Assembly: GCF_007754425.1 (NCBI RefSeq)
Contig: NZ_CP037452.1
Coordinates: 2,058,664-2,122,663, forward strand
Length of the DNA stretch: 64,000 nt
Direction: 5' to 3'
DNA from: Gimesia fumaroli
GTDB lineage: Bacteria; Planctomycetota; Planctomycetia; Planctomycetales; Planctomycetaceae
This document shows, in pieces, positions 18,130 through 27,410 of this stretch. The position numbers and the translations under genes are program-made. Position 1 is the first letter of the stretch, and each line of letters starts with the position of its first letter. Under the pieces are notes generated by a model. That model was not told the origin of the DNA, ran no database searches, and saw nothing but the letters and a program-made list of their open reading frames with translations.

Positions 18130-21100
18130 TTACTCGCTGCCCTCCAGTGCGAACCAGGCCTGCATCTGGTAAGAGCAGTTGCACTGCGATGATCCATCGG
18201 GGACGAGCACCAGACCGCCGGCGGGGATGGCGTTGATGTAACAGCCCAGCCGGATGCCGCCGAAGTTTTCGACACCTGCCTTGCGGGTCAGGTCGACATA
18301 GCCGAGTGTTGCCGAGCGGAAGACCATCATGTGTTTGCTGGCGGAGATCTGGCCACAGCCGTAGGAACGGTCAAATTTAAAATCGAGGGGCGTCCCCGTC
18401 TTCAAATTCCAGGCGCCTCCTTGGGCATAGATTTTGTCGCCGTTGATCACGGGGTGCGACTGATACTCGGCTTTGATATCCCAGATCCGTTTGCCCGTTT
18501 TCGCATCGATGGCAGCCATGCGACCACCGACTTCAGAAGGGAGTCTGAAGAATTTGTGCCGGATGCCCTGATAGAACATCAGCAGGATCTCGTGATCTTC
18601 GGAAACCGCAAGCTGAGTACCGAAGACGTCCTGATTTTCTTCCCAGAGATCTTTTCCCGTTTTGGCCTGGAAGGCTTTCAACTTCCCTTTGCGCTGTGAG
18701 TCTTCCGGGAGGGGAGGATTGGGACGGCCGTTCCGTCGGGCTTCTTTGATGTGATCGGCTTTGGCGATTTCGCGGTCGACCAGATAGACGCTGTTTTTGC
18801 CGATCGTAATTGCGTTGTTGCGAATCGAATACTCGGGGTGATAGGTCCAGAGTACATTACCTGTGTTGGCGTCAATGGCGAAAAAGAGTACCGATTCATT
18901 CCGCAGCTTGAGGCCTTTATATCGCGGGCTGGTGTAATGCGCGTCGTTGCTGACGGTGCCATAAATCACACCCTGATGATAACCGAGGTAGCCCCAGTTC
19001 TGGTTTGGATCGTCGCGGCTGACCGGCGTTGAAATCTTTCGCACCAGCTTGCCGGTTTTCAATTCGATCTGATGGCAGAATGCATCTTTGCAGACGAAGG
19101 CATAATCGCCACCTAGACAGAAGTTGCTGCCGACTTCTGCGGTACTGACATCATGATGAATGCCATTCATGTCGATGAGATTATTCTTGAGTTGGTATTT
19201 CCAGAGTGTATGCCCGTTATAGGCGTCAAGTCCGCACAAACCATGCAGGCCGCCGACGACCATCACGCCCCGGTTCACCAGCGGCGCGGGACCCTGGCCG
19301 TGACGATTGGGAATCTGAAAGTCCATGTCACGATACCAGTACATCTTGAGCGGCCCTTTGACGATTTCGTCATCCGAATTAACCGTGTTGGTCGAATTGG
19401 AATACTGGTGTGTCCAGCTGCCGGCCCCTTGCAGGTCGGCCTTGGTTTCCACCTCTAATTTTTCAACAGGTCCCCAGCAGAGTTGACCGCCGTACGGTCG
19501 CTGAATTCGGCGAGCTTCCTGTAACAGAGCCGGGCTGACTTTTCGCTCCAGCGACGTCGAGCAGATCACCAGATTTGCAAAGTTTTTCGAATAGGGCAGG
19601 TGCTCCGGATCCGCAACATGCACGGCGACACGTGAACCGTACACGCCAGCATCAGCTAACATTTCGCGTGCTTCATTGGCTTTGGCTTTATCTGGCATGA
19701 CCACATAAATCTGAAACTCGGTCTGCCGGGCCAGTGCGAGTGCCAGGTTCGCATTCTCGGCTCCAAGGTCGACGCAGATCCCTGTTTTGACATCAGTCTT
19801 ATTAGTGATGGCTTTTGCCGCCTGTTGATAAGTCGGATTGACTTTGACCGGTTTTTCTGGAGCGTTTTTACTTGCTTCCGGCGGTTTCGCATTCGCAAAG
19901 CAGCAGATCACGCCCTGGTCGGTGCTGGCGACGAGACTTTCCTCGGCGGCCGCCAGTCCGCGAACGGTGCCTTCAATTTCGTGTGACCACCAGGTGTTGG
20001 CCTGGGCTTTATAATCAACGCCGGTGACTTTGTTGTGAGAACCGCAATACGCGTCGTTGCCGGCGATGATCACATCGGTAATGTTGTAATCCAGCGGGAT
20101 CAGGCGTTTCTCTTTGAGCTGCCGGACCGATATCGGCGTGCCTTTGCGGTCGCGGGTTTTCTGGTCGGACCATTCACTGTAAACCAGTGATGGACCGCTG
20201 CCGCGCAGAATGCCCCGGGGTGTCGCAGCCATCGGTCCGGTTCCCGGTTGCTGTGAGAGATCGCCCGTTTTCTGGTCGAACAGGCAACCGGCGTTACAGA
20301 AAAAGCGATCGGTGAGCATCACGTCAGAACCGCCGCGCTGCTGATTTTTCTGCAGGTGATAGTATTGAAACTTCCCGGTCGCGCGTTCGAAGGCAGCGGG
20401 AACCGCGCGTCCCGTCGGCATGAAGATCTGGTTTTCGTTGGCAGCCAGGTATCCTTGTGACGAGACGCCGCTTTTCGCACTCGCGCCGCCATGCGGCTGA
20501 TTCATGAGTAACTGCCCCGAGTCCTGATTGCTCCAGACCACGTCTCCGGTTTCCGCATTGAGGGCATAAAGATAAACGCCATCAGAAGGCCAGACGCCAG
20601 CGGCGAAATAAACCTGATCGCCGACTACCACTGGGCCGCCTCTACCCGGCCAATGTGAGATGAGCCGATCGTTGCCCATGATAAATTTCCGTTTTGGTCC
20701 GCCTTGTTTTTTCCAGAGCAGGGAACCGTCTTCGATCGATAATGCGTACAGATTGCCGTCATCGCTGGCGACAAATACGCGGTCCTTCCAGGCAGCGGGG
20801 GCAAAACGGATCGGGCCTTCGGTGAAAAACTTCCACTTGAGGGCGCCCGTTTTCAGATCGAGGGCATAGAGTTGATCGTCGGTCGAATTGCCGAATAGCA
20901 CCGTCTGATTCACAATGATCGGCTGAAAGACTTCGTCGAATTTGATACGCGTGTGTGTGGGCCAGGCAGGCGTTGGTTTTTGTTTGGTTCGAAACGTCCA
21001 CTGCAGCTCCATCCGCGTGGGCAGGGGATCTTCGGTGAAGCCGGTTCGGGCCGCATCGCCCCGATATTGTGGCCAGTCGGCCTGGGTTGTGCAGGGCAGG

Positions 21101-21144
21101 AAACTAAGAGCAAGCAGGAAGAGAAAAGCCGGCAGGTTTTTCAT
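18130..21144 (-). CDS. Secreted PQQ-type beta-propeller protein with inserted methyltransferase-like domain
   Basis: 1004 residues. Signal peptide residues 1-22 (LPCTTQAD). The first 440 residues and roughly 600-1000 are PQQ/BamB-like repeats (LYALDLKTGALKWKF, LYALNAETGDVVWS, DAYNGHTLWKYQL, IDAKTGKRIWDIK). Between them, at about 450-560, sits a class I SAM-methyltransferase-like Rossmann domain: GICVDLGAENANLALALA, IYVVMPDKAKANEAREML, ADPEHLPYSKNFANLVIC. The glycine-rich SAM loop reads DLGAENA instead of D-x-G-x-G-x-G, so activity is uncertain. The protein is exported, where SAM is not expected, so the domain may be structural. The gene ends a minus-strand run (GntR, propeller, sialidase-like, this gene), though a 110-base gap separates it. 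Confidence 0.88.
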   Translation of the reverse strand: MKNLPAFLFLLALSFLPCTTQADWPQYRGDAARTGFTEDPLPTRMELQWTFRTKQKPTPAWPTHTRIKFDEVFQPIIVNQTVLFGNSTDDQLYALDLKTGALKWKFFTEGPIRFAPAAWKDRVFVASDDGNLYALSIEDGSLLWKKQGGPKRKFIMGNDRLISHWPGRGGPVVVGDQVYFAAGVWPSDGVYLYALNAETGDVVWSNQDSGQLLMNQPHGGASAKSGVSSQGYLAANENQIFMPTGRAVPAAFERATGKFQYYHLQKNQQRGGSDVMLTDRFFCNAGCLFDQKTGDLSQQPGTGPMAATPRGILRGSGPSLVYSEWSDQKTRDRKGTPISVRQLKEKRLIPLDYNITDVIIAGNDAYCGSHNKVTGVDYKAQANTWWSHEIEGTVRGLAAAEESLVASTDQGVICCFANAKPPEASKNAPEKPVKVNPTYQQAAKAITNKTDVKTGICVDLGAENANLALALARQTEFQIYVVMPDKAKANEAREMLADAGVYGSRVAVHVADPEHLPYSKNFANLVICSTSLERKVSPALLQEARRIQRPYGGQLCWGPVEKLEVETKADLQGAGSWTHQYSNSTNTVNSDDEIVKGPLKMYWYRDMDFQIPNRHGQGPAPLVNRGVMVVGGLHGLCGLDAYNGHTLWKYQLKNNLIDMNGIHHDVSTAEVGSNFCLGGDYAFVCKDAFCHQIELKTGKLVRKISTPVSRDDPNQNWGYLGYHQGVIYGTVSNDAHYTSPRYKGLKLRNESVLFFAIDANTGNVLWTYHPEYSIRNNAITIGKNSVYLVDREIAKADHIKEARRNGRPNPPLPEDSQRKGKLKAFQAKTGKDLWEENQDVFGTQLAVSEDHEILLMFYQGIRHKFFRLPSEVGGRMAAIDAKTGKRIWDIKAEYQSHPVINGDKIYAQGGAWNLKTGTPLDFKFDRSYGCGQISASKHMMVFRSATLGYVDLTRKAGVENFGGIRLGCYINAIPAGGLVLVPDGSSQCNCSYQMQAWFALEGSE

Positions 21145-21254
21145 GGAAGCCTCGGAGCGTCTGGTTCTGGTAGGGCGGGTTGATTGGAGTGTTTTGATTT
21201 AGTTATGGTAAACCATCGGGCGGGTCTTGTCACCGATAACCGCGAAAAATCGAC

Positions 21255-22373
21255 TCAATCAACGTAGAACTTGAACCAGCGAATCAGGCTCACGTTCTGT
21301 TCGTAACACCAGAACGTCACGAACAGACTACCATCAGACAGACGGGTGATGTGCGGCGCACCAAATTTGAGAGCAGCGAAGTTTGCGGACATGTTCTCGC
21401 CGGTTTTTGTTGTTCCGTCCAGCGACTGATGTCCCCAGAGAGGCCATTGGTCGAGATTACTCCATTCTCCCTGTGCGTTGAGTTGAGAATGGCAGGCCCA
21501 GAGCCCGGGTTGATCCAGCCGCCGATAGACAGAAAGCAGACTACCGTCGTCCATCAGGTAGGGCGTTAACGTCTGGCCTGCTAATTGCGTGGAAGCGGGA
21601 GCCGACCACGAAGCCCCACCATCATCACTGAAGGCATAATGATTGGGGCGATCTATCTTTGCCGCTTCATCATAACACCAGGCAACCGCCAGCAAACGGC
21701 CGTTGGGTAATTCAATCACCTTCGATTCCCAGAAGATCAACTGTTTTTCGACGCTATGCATGATATCGAGGTATTCCGGCCAGCTTGTTCCTTGATCATT
21801 CGAAACGAGGGCCACCATCCGATTACCGTTTGGTAAATTTCCATCCCAGTCACGCCAGGTCGAGGTCGGCCAGAGCCAGCGTCCATCATTGAGTACGGTG
21901 ATCGGGCTGCACATTTCAAACTCGGGGCCGACGAGCGGGGGCATCACTGTTTCCGGTTTGCTCCAGGTCGTTCCCTGATCGCGGGAACGCATCAACAGCA
22001 GTTCCGCAGGCACCAGTCCCAGCGTCTGCGGATTACTCAGGCCTTCATCGGGATGTTCGCTGCGGTCGTAGCGAATCAGATTCGCGATGAGCTCGCCGTC
22101 CGGGGTTGTGGCAACGCGTCCGAACGTGGACGTCACGCGGTCCGTTGTCGGTGGGTTGAGTTGCCCCTGATGGTCCCACGTTTGCCCCTGATCGTGAGAC
22201 CGCGACCAGTGCATCTGCAGGTTGGTCGCCTCAAAGGCTTCGCCCAGCATATACGTGCTGACCAGCGTTCCATCGGATAAAACGGCGACGGAAGGAAAGT
22301 AAGCATGCACGCTCTTCACATGGGGCTTCTCGTTGCGAAACAGGATGCCGGTTTCCAGTTGGTTGAGTGGCAT
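21255..22373 (-). CDS. Sialidase-family (Asp-box) propeller protein, no signal peptide
   Basis: 372 residues starting MPLNQLETGILFRNEKP, with no export signal visible. Four Asp boxes are clear: SHDQGQTW, SRDQGTTW, SNDQGTSW and SDDGGASW. A motif near the start, YFPSVAVLSDGTLVSTY, and blocks such as CSPITVLNDGRWLWPTSTW and SKVIELPNGRLLAVAWCY fit a six-bladed sialidase-like propeller. The enzyme activity is undefined. It lies 33 bases after the next propeller gene and shares its strand with a GntR regulator, so the set probably handles one carbohydrate. Confidence 0.85.
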   Translation of the reverse strand: MPLNQLETGILFRNEKPHVKSVHAYFPSVAVLSDGTLVSTYMLGEAFEATNLQMHWSRSHDQGQTWDHQGQLNPPTTDRVTSTFGRVATTPDGELIANLIRYDRSEHPDEGLSNPQTLGLVPAELLLMRSRDQGTTWSKPETVMPPLVGPEFEMCSPITVLNDGRWLWPTSTWRDWDGNLPNGNRMVALVSNDQGTSWPEYLDIMHSVEKQLIFWESKVIELPNGRLLAVAWCYDEAAKIDRPNHYAFSDDGGASWSAPASTQLAGQTLTPYLMDDGSLLSVYRRLDQPGLWACHSQLNAQGEWSNLDQWPLWGHQSLDGTTKTGENMSANFAALKFGAPHITRLSDGSLFVTFWCYEQNVSLIRWFKFYVD

Positions 22374-22406
22374 GCGCTTTCCTTGCTGGTGCGAATCGTT
22401 TTGTTT

Positions 22407-23474
22407 TTAGTGTTTCAGCTTAAGATCGGCCATATAAATCGCGGTGATCGGTTTTCCATTCTCGTCTTTTTCGTGGCTGGAATAATAGGAAACGCGCGCA
22501 CGATCGGGACCGAGGATCAGAATTCCAGGATAGGAATTATCGCCGCCGCTGGGAAGCGACGCGAATTCGTGCAACTGATCGTCTTTAAACCAGTAGAGTG
22601 ACGTGACGTATTTGCCGTTCTTACGCTGACGACCGCCGACGAGGTAGCGGTCACCCCATTTGGCGAGCAGCGGACCGCCGATATAGCGGTCCAGTTGCTT
22701 CCGTTCCCAGTGATCGAAAGGAGGCCGCGAACGCATGACCCAGGCGGGGTTGGAGCCGCTGCGGCCGATCGCCAGCAGGTCACCGTTTTTTTCGAACAGA
22801 AATGCGGTTTCGTCTCCCTGTTTTTCGTTGAACAGACTGGCGGTTTTCCAGACGAGGCCGTCATCGCTTTCCAGAATCGCCGTTTCAATGAGTTCGCGAT
22901 CCTTGTTGTCTTCCGTAAAATTTCGAATGCGGCGACCACAGAGATAAGCTTTGTCACCATAGGCGGCAGCCCGCCAGATATAATGACCGTAGGTCCCTTC
23001 CAGCATGATTGGTTTTGACCATTTCGAACCATCGGCCGACCAGACGGCATATCCCAGATGTTGATTGATCGTTCTCGTTTTGGGAGGCGCGTCGCCGCAG
23101 TACCAGGTGCCGGTGTAGACGAACAGTTTGTCTTTGAAAATCAGAAAATGCGGATCGCGGACATCCCGCTTGGGAACCGAAAATTCATCGACCTGCTTCC
23201 AGTGTTCCGCGTCATCACTCTGCATGATCAGAATCCGCGAAGACGGAAACAGCATATGCCCGCCCGGGCAGGTGCGGAAGGTGAGATAATATTTCCCTTT
23301 GAATTCAATCATATCTGTGAATGCATTGTGTTCGCCGTTATCGAAAACTTTGCGGACGTTGGTGACTTCGACCTCGGGCAGGTCGTTATTTTCTCCTGCA
23401 AACGTTGAAGTCGAGAGCAGGCCACTGATGAGCAGTGTGAATACAAAAATAAGTGAGGGGGCGCGTTTGAGCAT
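22407..23474 (-). CDS. Secreted sialidase/GH43-like five- or six-bladed propeller protein
   Basis: 355 residues with a signal peptide (LIFVFTLLISGLLSTSTFA). The body reads as a glycan-acting propeller: MIEFKGKYYLTFRTCPGGH, RILIMQSDDAEHWKQV, RDVRDPHFLIFKDKLFVYTG (resembling the conserved Asp-Pro block of GH43/GH130-like enzymes), AILESDDGLVW and GPLLAKWGDRYLVGG. No complete Asp-box set is visible, so it is more distant from sialidases than its neighbour. It is the first gene after the GntR regulator (28-base gap) on the minus strand and probably belongs to that regulon. Confidence 0.78.
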   Translation of the reverse strand: MLKRAPSLIFVFTLLISGLLSTSTFAGENNDLPEVEVTNVRKVFDNGEHNAFTDMIEFKGKYYLTFRTCPGGHMLFPSSRILIMQSDDAEHWKQVDEFSVPKRDVRDPHFLIFKDKLFVYTGTWYCGDAPPKTRTINQHLGYAVWSADGSKWSKPIMLEGTYGHYIWRAAAYGDKAYLCGRRIRNFTEDNKDRELIETAILESDDGLVWKTASLFNEKQGDETAFLFEKNGDLLAIGRSGSNPAWVMRSRPPFDHWERKQLDRYIGGPLLAKWGDRYLVGGRQRKNGKYVTSLYWFKDDQLHEFASLPSGGDNSYPGILILGPDRARVSYYSSHEKDENGKPITAIYMADLKLKH

Positions 23475-23502
23475 GTTGTTGAACCTCGAACAGGGGAAGA
23501 AT

Positions 23503-24216
23503 TCAGTTGGTTTCCGGCGGTGAGATTAAAAGGTATTTTAAGTGCGACCGCATTACCGAGCGGGCACGTTCGACGTCGCGATCCTGAATCGCGCTGACCA
23601 GCTCAAAGTGCTGCCAGATGATCCGATCATTGACGTCGTCTTCCAGCACGGGCGATTCGCGGGCGGGATACGAATTTTCAAACAGGGTCGCCAGCAGTTT
23701 CTGCATGTCGGCGATGAGTGAGGAACCCGACATGTTTAGAATCAACCCATGAAACTGACGTTCGATTTCGATCCGATGTGGACGATCCTCGGGAGTGCGG
23801 GCCGCCTGTTTGAATTCTTCCGCGAGTGCCGCCAGTTGAGCAATCTGTTCCTCGCTGGCATTTTTGATCGCCAGTTCAATGGCACCGACTTCGAGGGCAT
23901 AGCGAAAGTGAGCCAGGTCAGCCAGTTTTTCCGGTGACCGGGCCAGCGAAGGCAGACAATTCGCCCAGACCTCAATCGGGTCGGGATGACGGACAATGAG
24001 CCCTTTTCGTTTGCGACCTTCGAGCAGCCCCAGCGCGCACAGCCGATTGACGGCTTCACGGGCAATCCGCCGCGAGACATTGTATTCTTCGGCCAGTTCT
24101 GCTTCAGTGAGGAAGAAATCGCCATCGGTAAATTCGGCGGACTGGATTCGATGCCGAATGCGTTCGGACAGATCCAGGGCCAGCGAATTTGTCGGTTCTT
24201 TGTCTATAAGTGTCAT
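23503..24216 (-). CDS. GntR-family regulator, FadR/FCD subfamily (second)
   Basis: 237 residues. The winged helix (LSERIRHRIQSAEFTDGDF, LAEEYNVSRRIAREAVNRLC) is at about residues 15-80. The FCD domain contains IEIERQFHGLILNMSGSS, RIIWQHFELVSAIQDRD and MRSHLKYLL, which carry the metal-type histidines. It is divergent from the FAD-dependent oxidoreductase gene (100-base gap) and heads a run with two propeller genes and possibly the PQQ protein. No clear T-N-GT-N3-AC-N-A site was found in the 100-base gap. The likely effector is a sugar acid or similar organic acid. Confidence 0.92.
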   Translation of the reverse strand: MTLIDKEPTNSLALDLSERIRHRIQSAEFTDGDFFLTEAELAEEYNVSRRIAREAVNRLCALGLLEGRKRKGLIVRHPDPIEVWANCLPSLARSPEKLADLAHFRYALEVGAIELAIKNASEEQIAQLAALAEEFKQAARTPEDRPHRIEIERQFHGLILNMSGSSLIADMQKLLATLFENSYPARESPVLEDDVNDRIIWQHFELVSAIQDRDVERARSVMRSHLKYLLISPPETN

Positions 24217-24316
24217 TACAATGGCTGATTAAGATGTTTTGTTCTTGATTAACGGTGTAGAGTGCTTATTATATGGCATTTAATCTGTGTGTCAAATTCA
24301 AAGACGGAAATTCTGA

Positions 24317-26200
24317 ATGACGATCTTGGAAGACCATTTCCTGGAGTGTGAGATCCTGATCGCAGGGGGCGGCATGGCCGGCTGCTGTGCTGCGATTGCT
24401 GCTGCGCGTTGCGGTGCCCGCGTTATTTTGTGCCAGGATCGTTCCGTCTTAGGCGGCAATGCGTCGAGCGAAGTTCGCATGCACATCGTTGGTGCGAACG
24501 GGACCGGGCACTTTGATCGTGGTGAAGAACTAAAGACTGAAGCCCGCGAAGGGGGGATCATCGAAGAGTTGCGGCTGGAGAACTGTGTCCGCAATCCGCA
24601 ACGCTCGGCGTCGATGTTCGATTTGATTCTGTATGAAAAATGTAAAGCCGAACCGAATCTGATGCTGCTGCTGAATACATGTGTGACTGCTGTGAATTTG
24701 AACGGTGACCGAATTCAGCAGGCGATCGCCGAGCGACAGAGTACGGAAGATCGTTTCACAATCAATGCGGGAATATTCATTGACTGTACCGGCGATGGAC
24801 GGCTGGCGGCGGAGGCGGGTGCGCTGTTCATGGAAGGTCGCGAAGGACAGACGCAGTTTCAGGAAAGACTGGCTCCCGAAACAGCAGACCATCAGCGGCT
24901 CGGTTCGACGATTCTGATGCAGGCCCGTCGATATGACCGATCGATGCCCTTTGTAGCGCCTACATGGGCGCGGAAATTCGACAAGGAAGAATTGAAGCTG
25001 CGGCTCTACGCGACACCCGGCGAAGAAGAGCCGACACACGAGTATGGTTACTGGTGGGCCGAGTGGGGCGGCACGCTGGATACGATTAAAGAGAATGAAA
25101 CGATTCGCGATGAACTGCTGGCGATTGTGATGGGGATCTGGGATCATGTGAAGAACGGTCCGCCGGGGACATCTGCGGGCGATGATCCGTTTTCTGCATC
25201 GCATTGGGCGCTCGACTGGTTCGGTTTTCTCCCCGGTAAACGAGAGAGTCGGCGGTTTATTGGTCTGCACGTTTTGACCGAGCAGGATTTGCTTTCGTCC
25301 CGCGATTTTCCCGATGCCATCGCCTACGGCGGCTGGTCGCTCGATTTGCATCCGCCGGCCGGCATCGATGCACCAGGAGAAGAACCGTGTACGCAGCATC
25401 CGGTGCCGCACCTGTATAATGTACCTCTCTCTGCCTGTGTTTCTGCGAACCGAAGTAATCTGATGTTTGCCGGACGGAATATTTCTGCGACTCACGTGGC
25501 ATTTTCTTCGACGCGTGTGATGGCGACCTGTGCGGCGATCGGGCAGGGCGTCGGCACCGCGGCGGCGTTTGCTGTTCGCGAACAGTCGAGTCTGACCGAG
25601 TTGATTTCGAATCCCGCTGTGATGAAGCAAGTCCAGCAGCAGTTACTACGCGATGATACCTATCTCGTCGGGATTACAAACAAAGACAAGACTGATCTGG
25701 CACGTACCGCACGCGTTACCGCCAGCAGCGAACAAGTAGGTTATGAAGCAGTGAATGTGATATCAAGGCAGACGCGGAGTGTGCACGGCGACCGGGGTGC
25801 ACCATCGGAGCGGTCTTTTCCCGGCGGTCATCGCTGGATGTCTGACGCGGCAGACAGATTGCCGGCGACACTGTTACTGGAATGGGAGACACCGATTACG
25901 TTGAGTGAGATTCGATTGATTTTCGATACGGGCCTGCATCGCCACCTCACGCTCAGTCATCATGATGGATACACATCCAAAATGATCTGGGGAGAACCTC
26001 AGCCGGAGACAGTCCGCGATTATCAGATTGAAGTCGTCAGTGGTACTGACTGGAAGACCTTGGTGTCCGTCGTCGGCAATTATCAGAGGCGTCGCGTGCA
26101 TCGGGTGGAAACACAATTGTCTGTGAGTCAATTACGTGTGATGGTGACGGCGACGAACGGAGTCGATCAGGTACGGATTTGTGAAATTCGGGTGTATTAA
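24317..26200 (+). CDS. FAD-dependent oxidoreductase with C-terminal discoidin-like domain
   Basis: 627 residues. The FAD-binding Rossmann motif is ILIAGGGMAGCCAAIAAARC near residue 12, followed by VLGGNASSEVRMHIVGANG, a typical block of the FAD_oxidored family. FIDCTGDGRLAAEAGA and LMFAGRNISATHVAFSSTRV are the second and third flavin-contact regions. After about residue 480 the sequence turns to beta strands (ARVTASSEQVGYEAVNVIS, HRWMSDA, LLLEWETPITLSEIRLIFD), resembling an F5/8-type carbohydrate-binding fold. No signal peptide is visible. The gene is divergent from an FCD-GntR regulator, so it probably oxidises a sugar-derived substrate in that regulon. Confidence 0.88.
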   Translation: MTILEDHFLECEILIAGGGMAGCCAAIAAARCGARVILCQDRSVLGGNASSEVRMHIVGANGTGHFDRGEELKTEAREGGIIEELRLENCVRNPQRSASMFDLILYEKCKAEPNLMLLLNTCVTAVNLNGDRIQQAIAERQSTEDRFTINAGIFIDCTGDGRLAAEAGALFMEGREGQTQFQERLAPETADHQRLGSTILMQARRYDRSMPFVAPTWARKFDKEELKLRLYATPGEEEPTHEYGYWWAEWGGTLDTIKENETIRDELLAIVMGIWDHVKNGPPGTSAGDDPFSASHWALDWFGFLPGKRESRRFIGLHVLTEQDLLSSRDFPDAIAYGGWSLDLHPPAGIDAPGEEPCTQHPVPHLYNVPLSACVSANRSNLMFAGRNISATHVAFSSTRVMATCAAIGQGVGTAAAFAVREQSSLTELISNPAVMKQVQQQLLRDDTYLVGITNKDKTDLARTARVTASSEQVGYEAVNVISRQTRSVHGDRGAPSERSFPGGHRWMSDAADRLPATLLLEWETPITLSEIRLIFDTGLHRHLTLSHHDGYTSKMIWGEPQPETVRDYQIEVVSGTDWKTLVSVVGNYQRRRVHRVETQLSVSQLRVMVTATNGVDQVRICEIRVY

Positions 26201-26229
26201 TAATGTGAGTATCGGGGGCTGTTTTAAGC

Positions 26230-26257
26230 ACTGTCGGGCAAGCCGACAGTGGCACCC
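26230..26257. repeat. Hairpin repeat unit, ACTGTYGGGCAAGCC family
   Basis: ACTGTCGG and CCGACAGT pair around GCAAG, followed by GGCACCC. Related units occur at 37008, 37184, 43231, 43433 and 44953, in either orientation. It lies between the FAD oxidoreductase and the esterase gene. Confidence 0.75.
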
Positions 26258-26303
26258 GGTGAGTCGAAAAATATGGTTTTATAACTGATATATTGAAAAA
26301 AAT

Positions 26304-26329
26304 AAGCGGGTCGGCGCTAGCCGCCGGTA
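26304..26329. repeat. Single arm of the 74-bp palindromic repeat
   Basis: AAGCGGGTCGGCGCTAGCCG plus CCGGTA is the reverse complement of the right arm of the 74-bp palindromes at 37083 and 38837. The other arm is missing here, so this copy is truncated. Confidence 0.7.
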
Positions 26330-26430
26330 AGTCTGATGAATTCAATTTGTGAGAGGATGAAAGAGTTTACCAGCATTGTCGGACAAACCAACAGAGTCAC
26401 ACGGGAGTTGATTTCTGGTAGGATGACGTG

Positions 26431-27294
26431 ATGATTTCAGGTCATTCAATTCACAAACTGATGTTCGTGTTGGCGCTGGTGGGACTGCTGTTTGATGTCG
26501 GTCTGACCGACGCGGCAGATCTGGAAAGCAAGAGCCTCTTCCCGCGGATTCAAGCGGTTTCGTTTGACAGCGCTCATTTAAAGAAAAGCAAGCGGGCAGT
26601 GGTTGTGTTGCCGGAACATTGGCGATCAATCAAGCCGGCTGAGCGGCGCACGCTGGTGATCTTACACGGTCGTGGGCGGCACAAGTTGACGCTAATTGAT
26701 GACAAGACGATTCGACAACAGTTGCTGGATTCCGGTCTGTTTGTCATTCTGCCGGACGGCGATGATGGCTGGTACATCAATTCGCCCGTACGCAAACAGG
26801 ACGTGTATGAATCGTATCTGGAAGAAGTCCTCGCTGTCGTCTCGCAGCAATATCAGTTGCCGCACAATCGGAAACGCTGGGCGATTGCCGGCTGGTCGAT
26901 GGGCGGATTTGGCTGCGTGAACTTTGCCGAACGTCATCCCGAACAGTTTGCCGCAGTCAGTTCGATCATTGGGCTGCTTGATTTCCCCCGCTCGGGTTTA
27001 CCGAAAGGGCAGTCGTATAAAGTGCCCGTGGAGCGATTTGGTTCTGATGAAACGGTCTGGGAAGAGTTCAATCCACTTCATCGTGCGGAAAAGCTGAAGC
27101 GGATGTCGGTGCTCATCATCACCGCCGACCAAGCCTTTGATCGAACGATGAACGAACATTTTCGTGACCGGTTGATCAAACTCGACCAGCCGCATCAGTA
27201 TGTTGAGCTCAAAGGGGGGCACACGTTTCCCGTGGTCAGGGAAGCGATTCCGTATGTGCTGCAGTTTACGAAACGGTCTCTGGGAGACGATTGA
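26431..27294 (+). CDS. Secreted alpha/beta-hydrolase (esterase-like)
   Basis: 287 residues from the ATG at 26431, which has GGTAGGA upstream; a GTG one codon earlier is also possible. A signal peptide covers about residues 1-29 (VLALVGLLFDVGLTDAAD). The nucleophile elbow is IAGWSMGGFGCVNFAE, the oxyanion region LVILHGRGRH, the likely acid VLIITADQAFD and the catalytic His KGGHTFPVV. The fold is that of esterase-D/PHB-depolymerase-like enzymes that release acyl groups from sugars or polymers. It follows the FAD oxidoreductase on the same strand with 230 bases of repeat-bearing DNA between. Confidence 0.87.
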   Translation: MISGHSIHKLMFVLALVGLLFDVGLTDAADLESKSLFPRIQAVSFDSAHLKKSKRAVVVLPEHWRSIKPAERRTLVILHGRGRHKLTLIDDKTIRQQLLDSGLFVILPDGDDGWYINSPVRKQDVYESYLEEVLAVVSQQYQLPHNRKRWAIAGWSMGGFGCVNFAERHPEQFAAVSSIIGLLDFPRSGLPKGQSYKVPVERFGSDETVWEEFNPLHRAEKLKRMSVLIITADQAFDRTMNEHFRDRLIKLDQPHQYVELKGGHTFPVVREAIPYVLQFTKRSLGDD

Positions 27295-27312
27295 TTCTTT
27301 CCAGATCGTTTA

Positions 27313-27331
27313 GTTCGAATTTCATTCGAAC
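27313..27331. terminator. Short hairpin after esterase gene, weak terminator candidate
   Basis: GTTCGAAT and ATTCGAAC form a perfect 8-bp stem with a 3-base loop, 19 bases after the esterase stop codon. No long T run follows, so terminator function is uncertain. Confidence 0.4.
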
Positions 27332-27410
27332 ATCAATTGATTTCTTGTGATCAGCCTAAGGACTCAGGTATGATCAATGACAGTATTAGTATCACTCCTG
27401 CTTTCTGCTT

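Noticed and set aside
24530-25630. Minus-strand ORF of 366 codons inside the FAD oxidoreductase gene.
   Set aside because: Antisense shadow of a well-supported coding region, Arg/His-rich and without family motifs.
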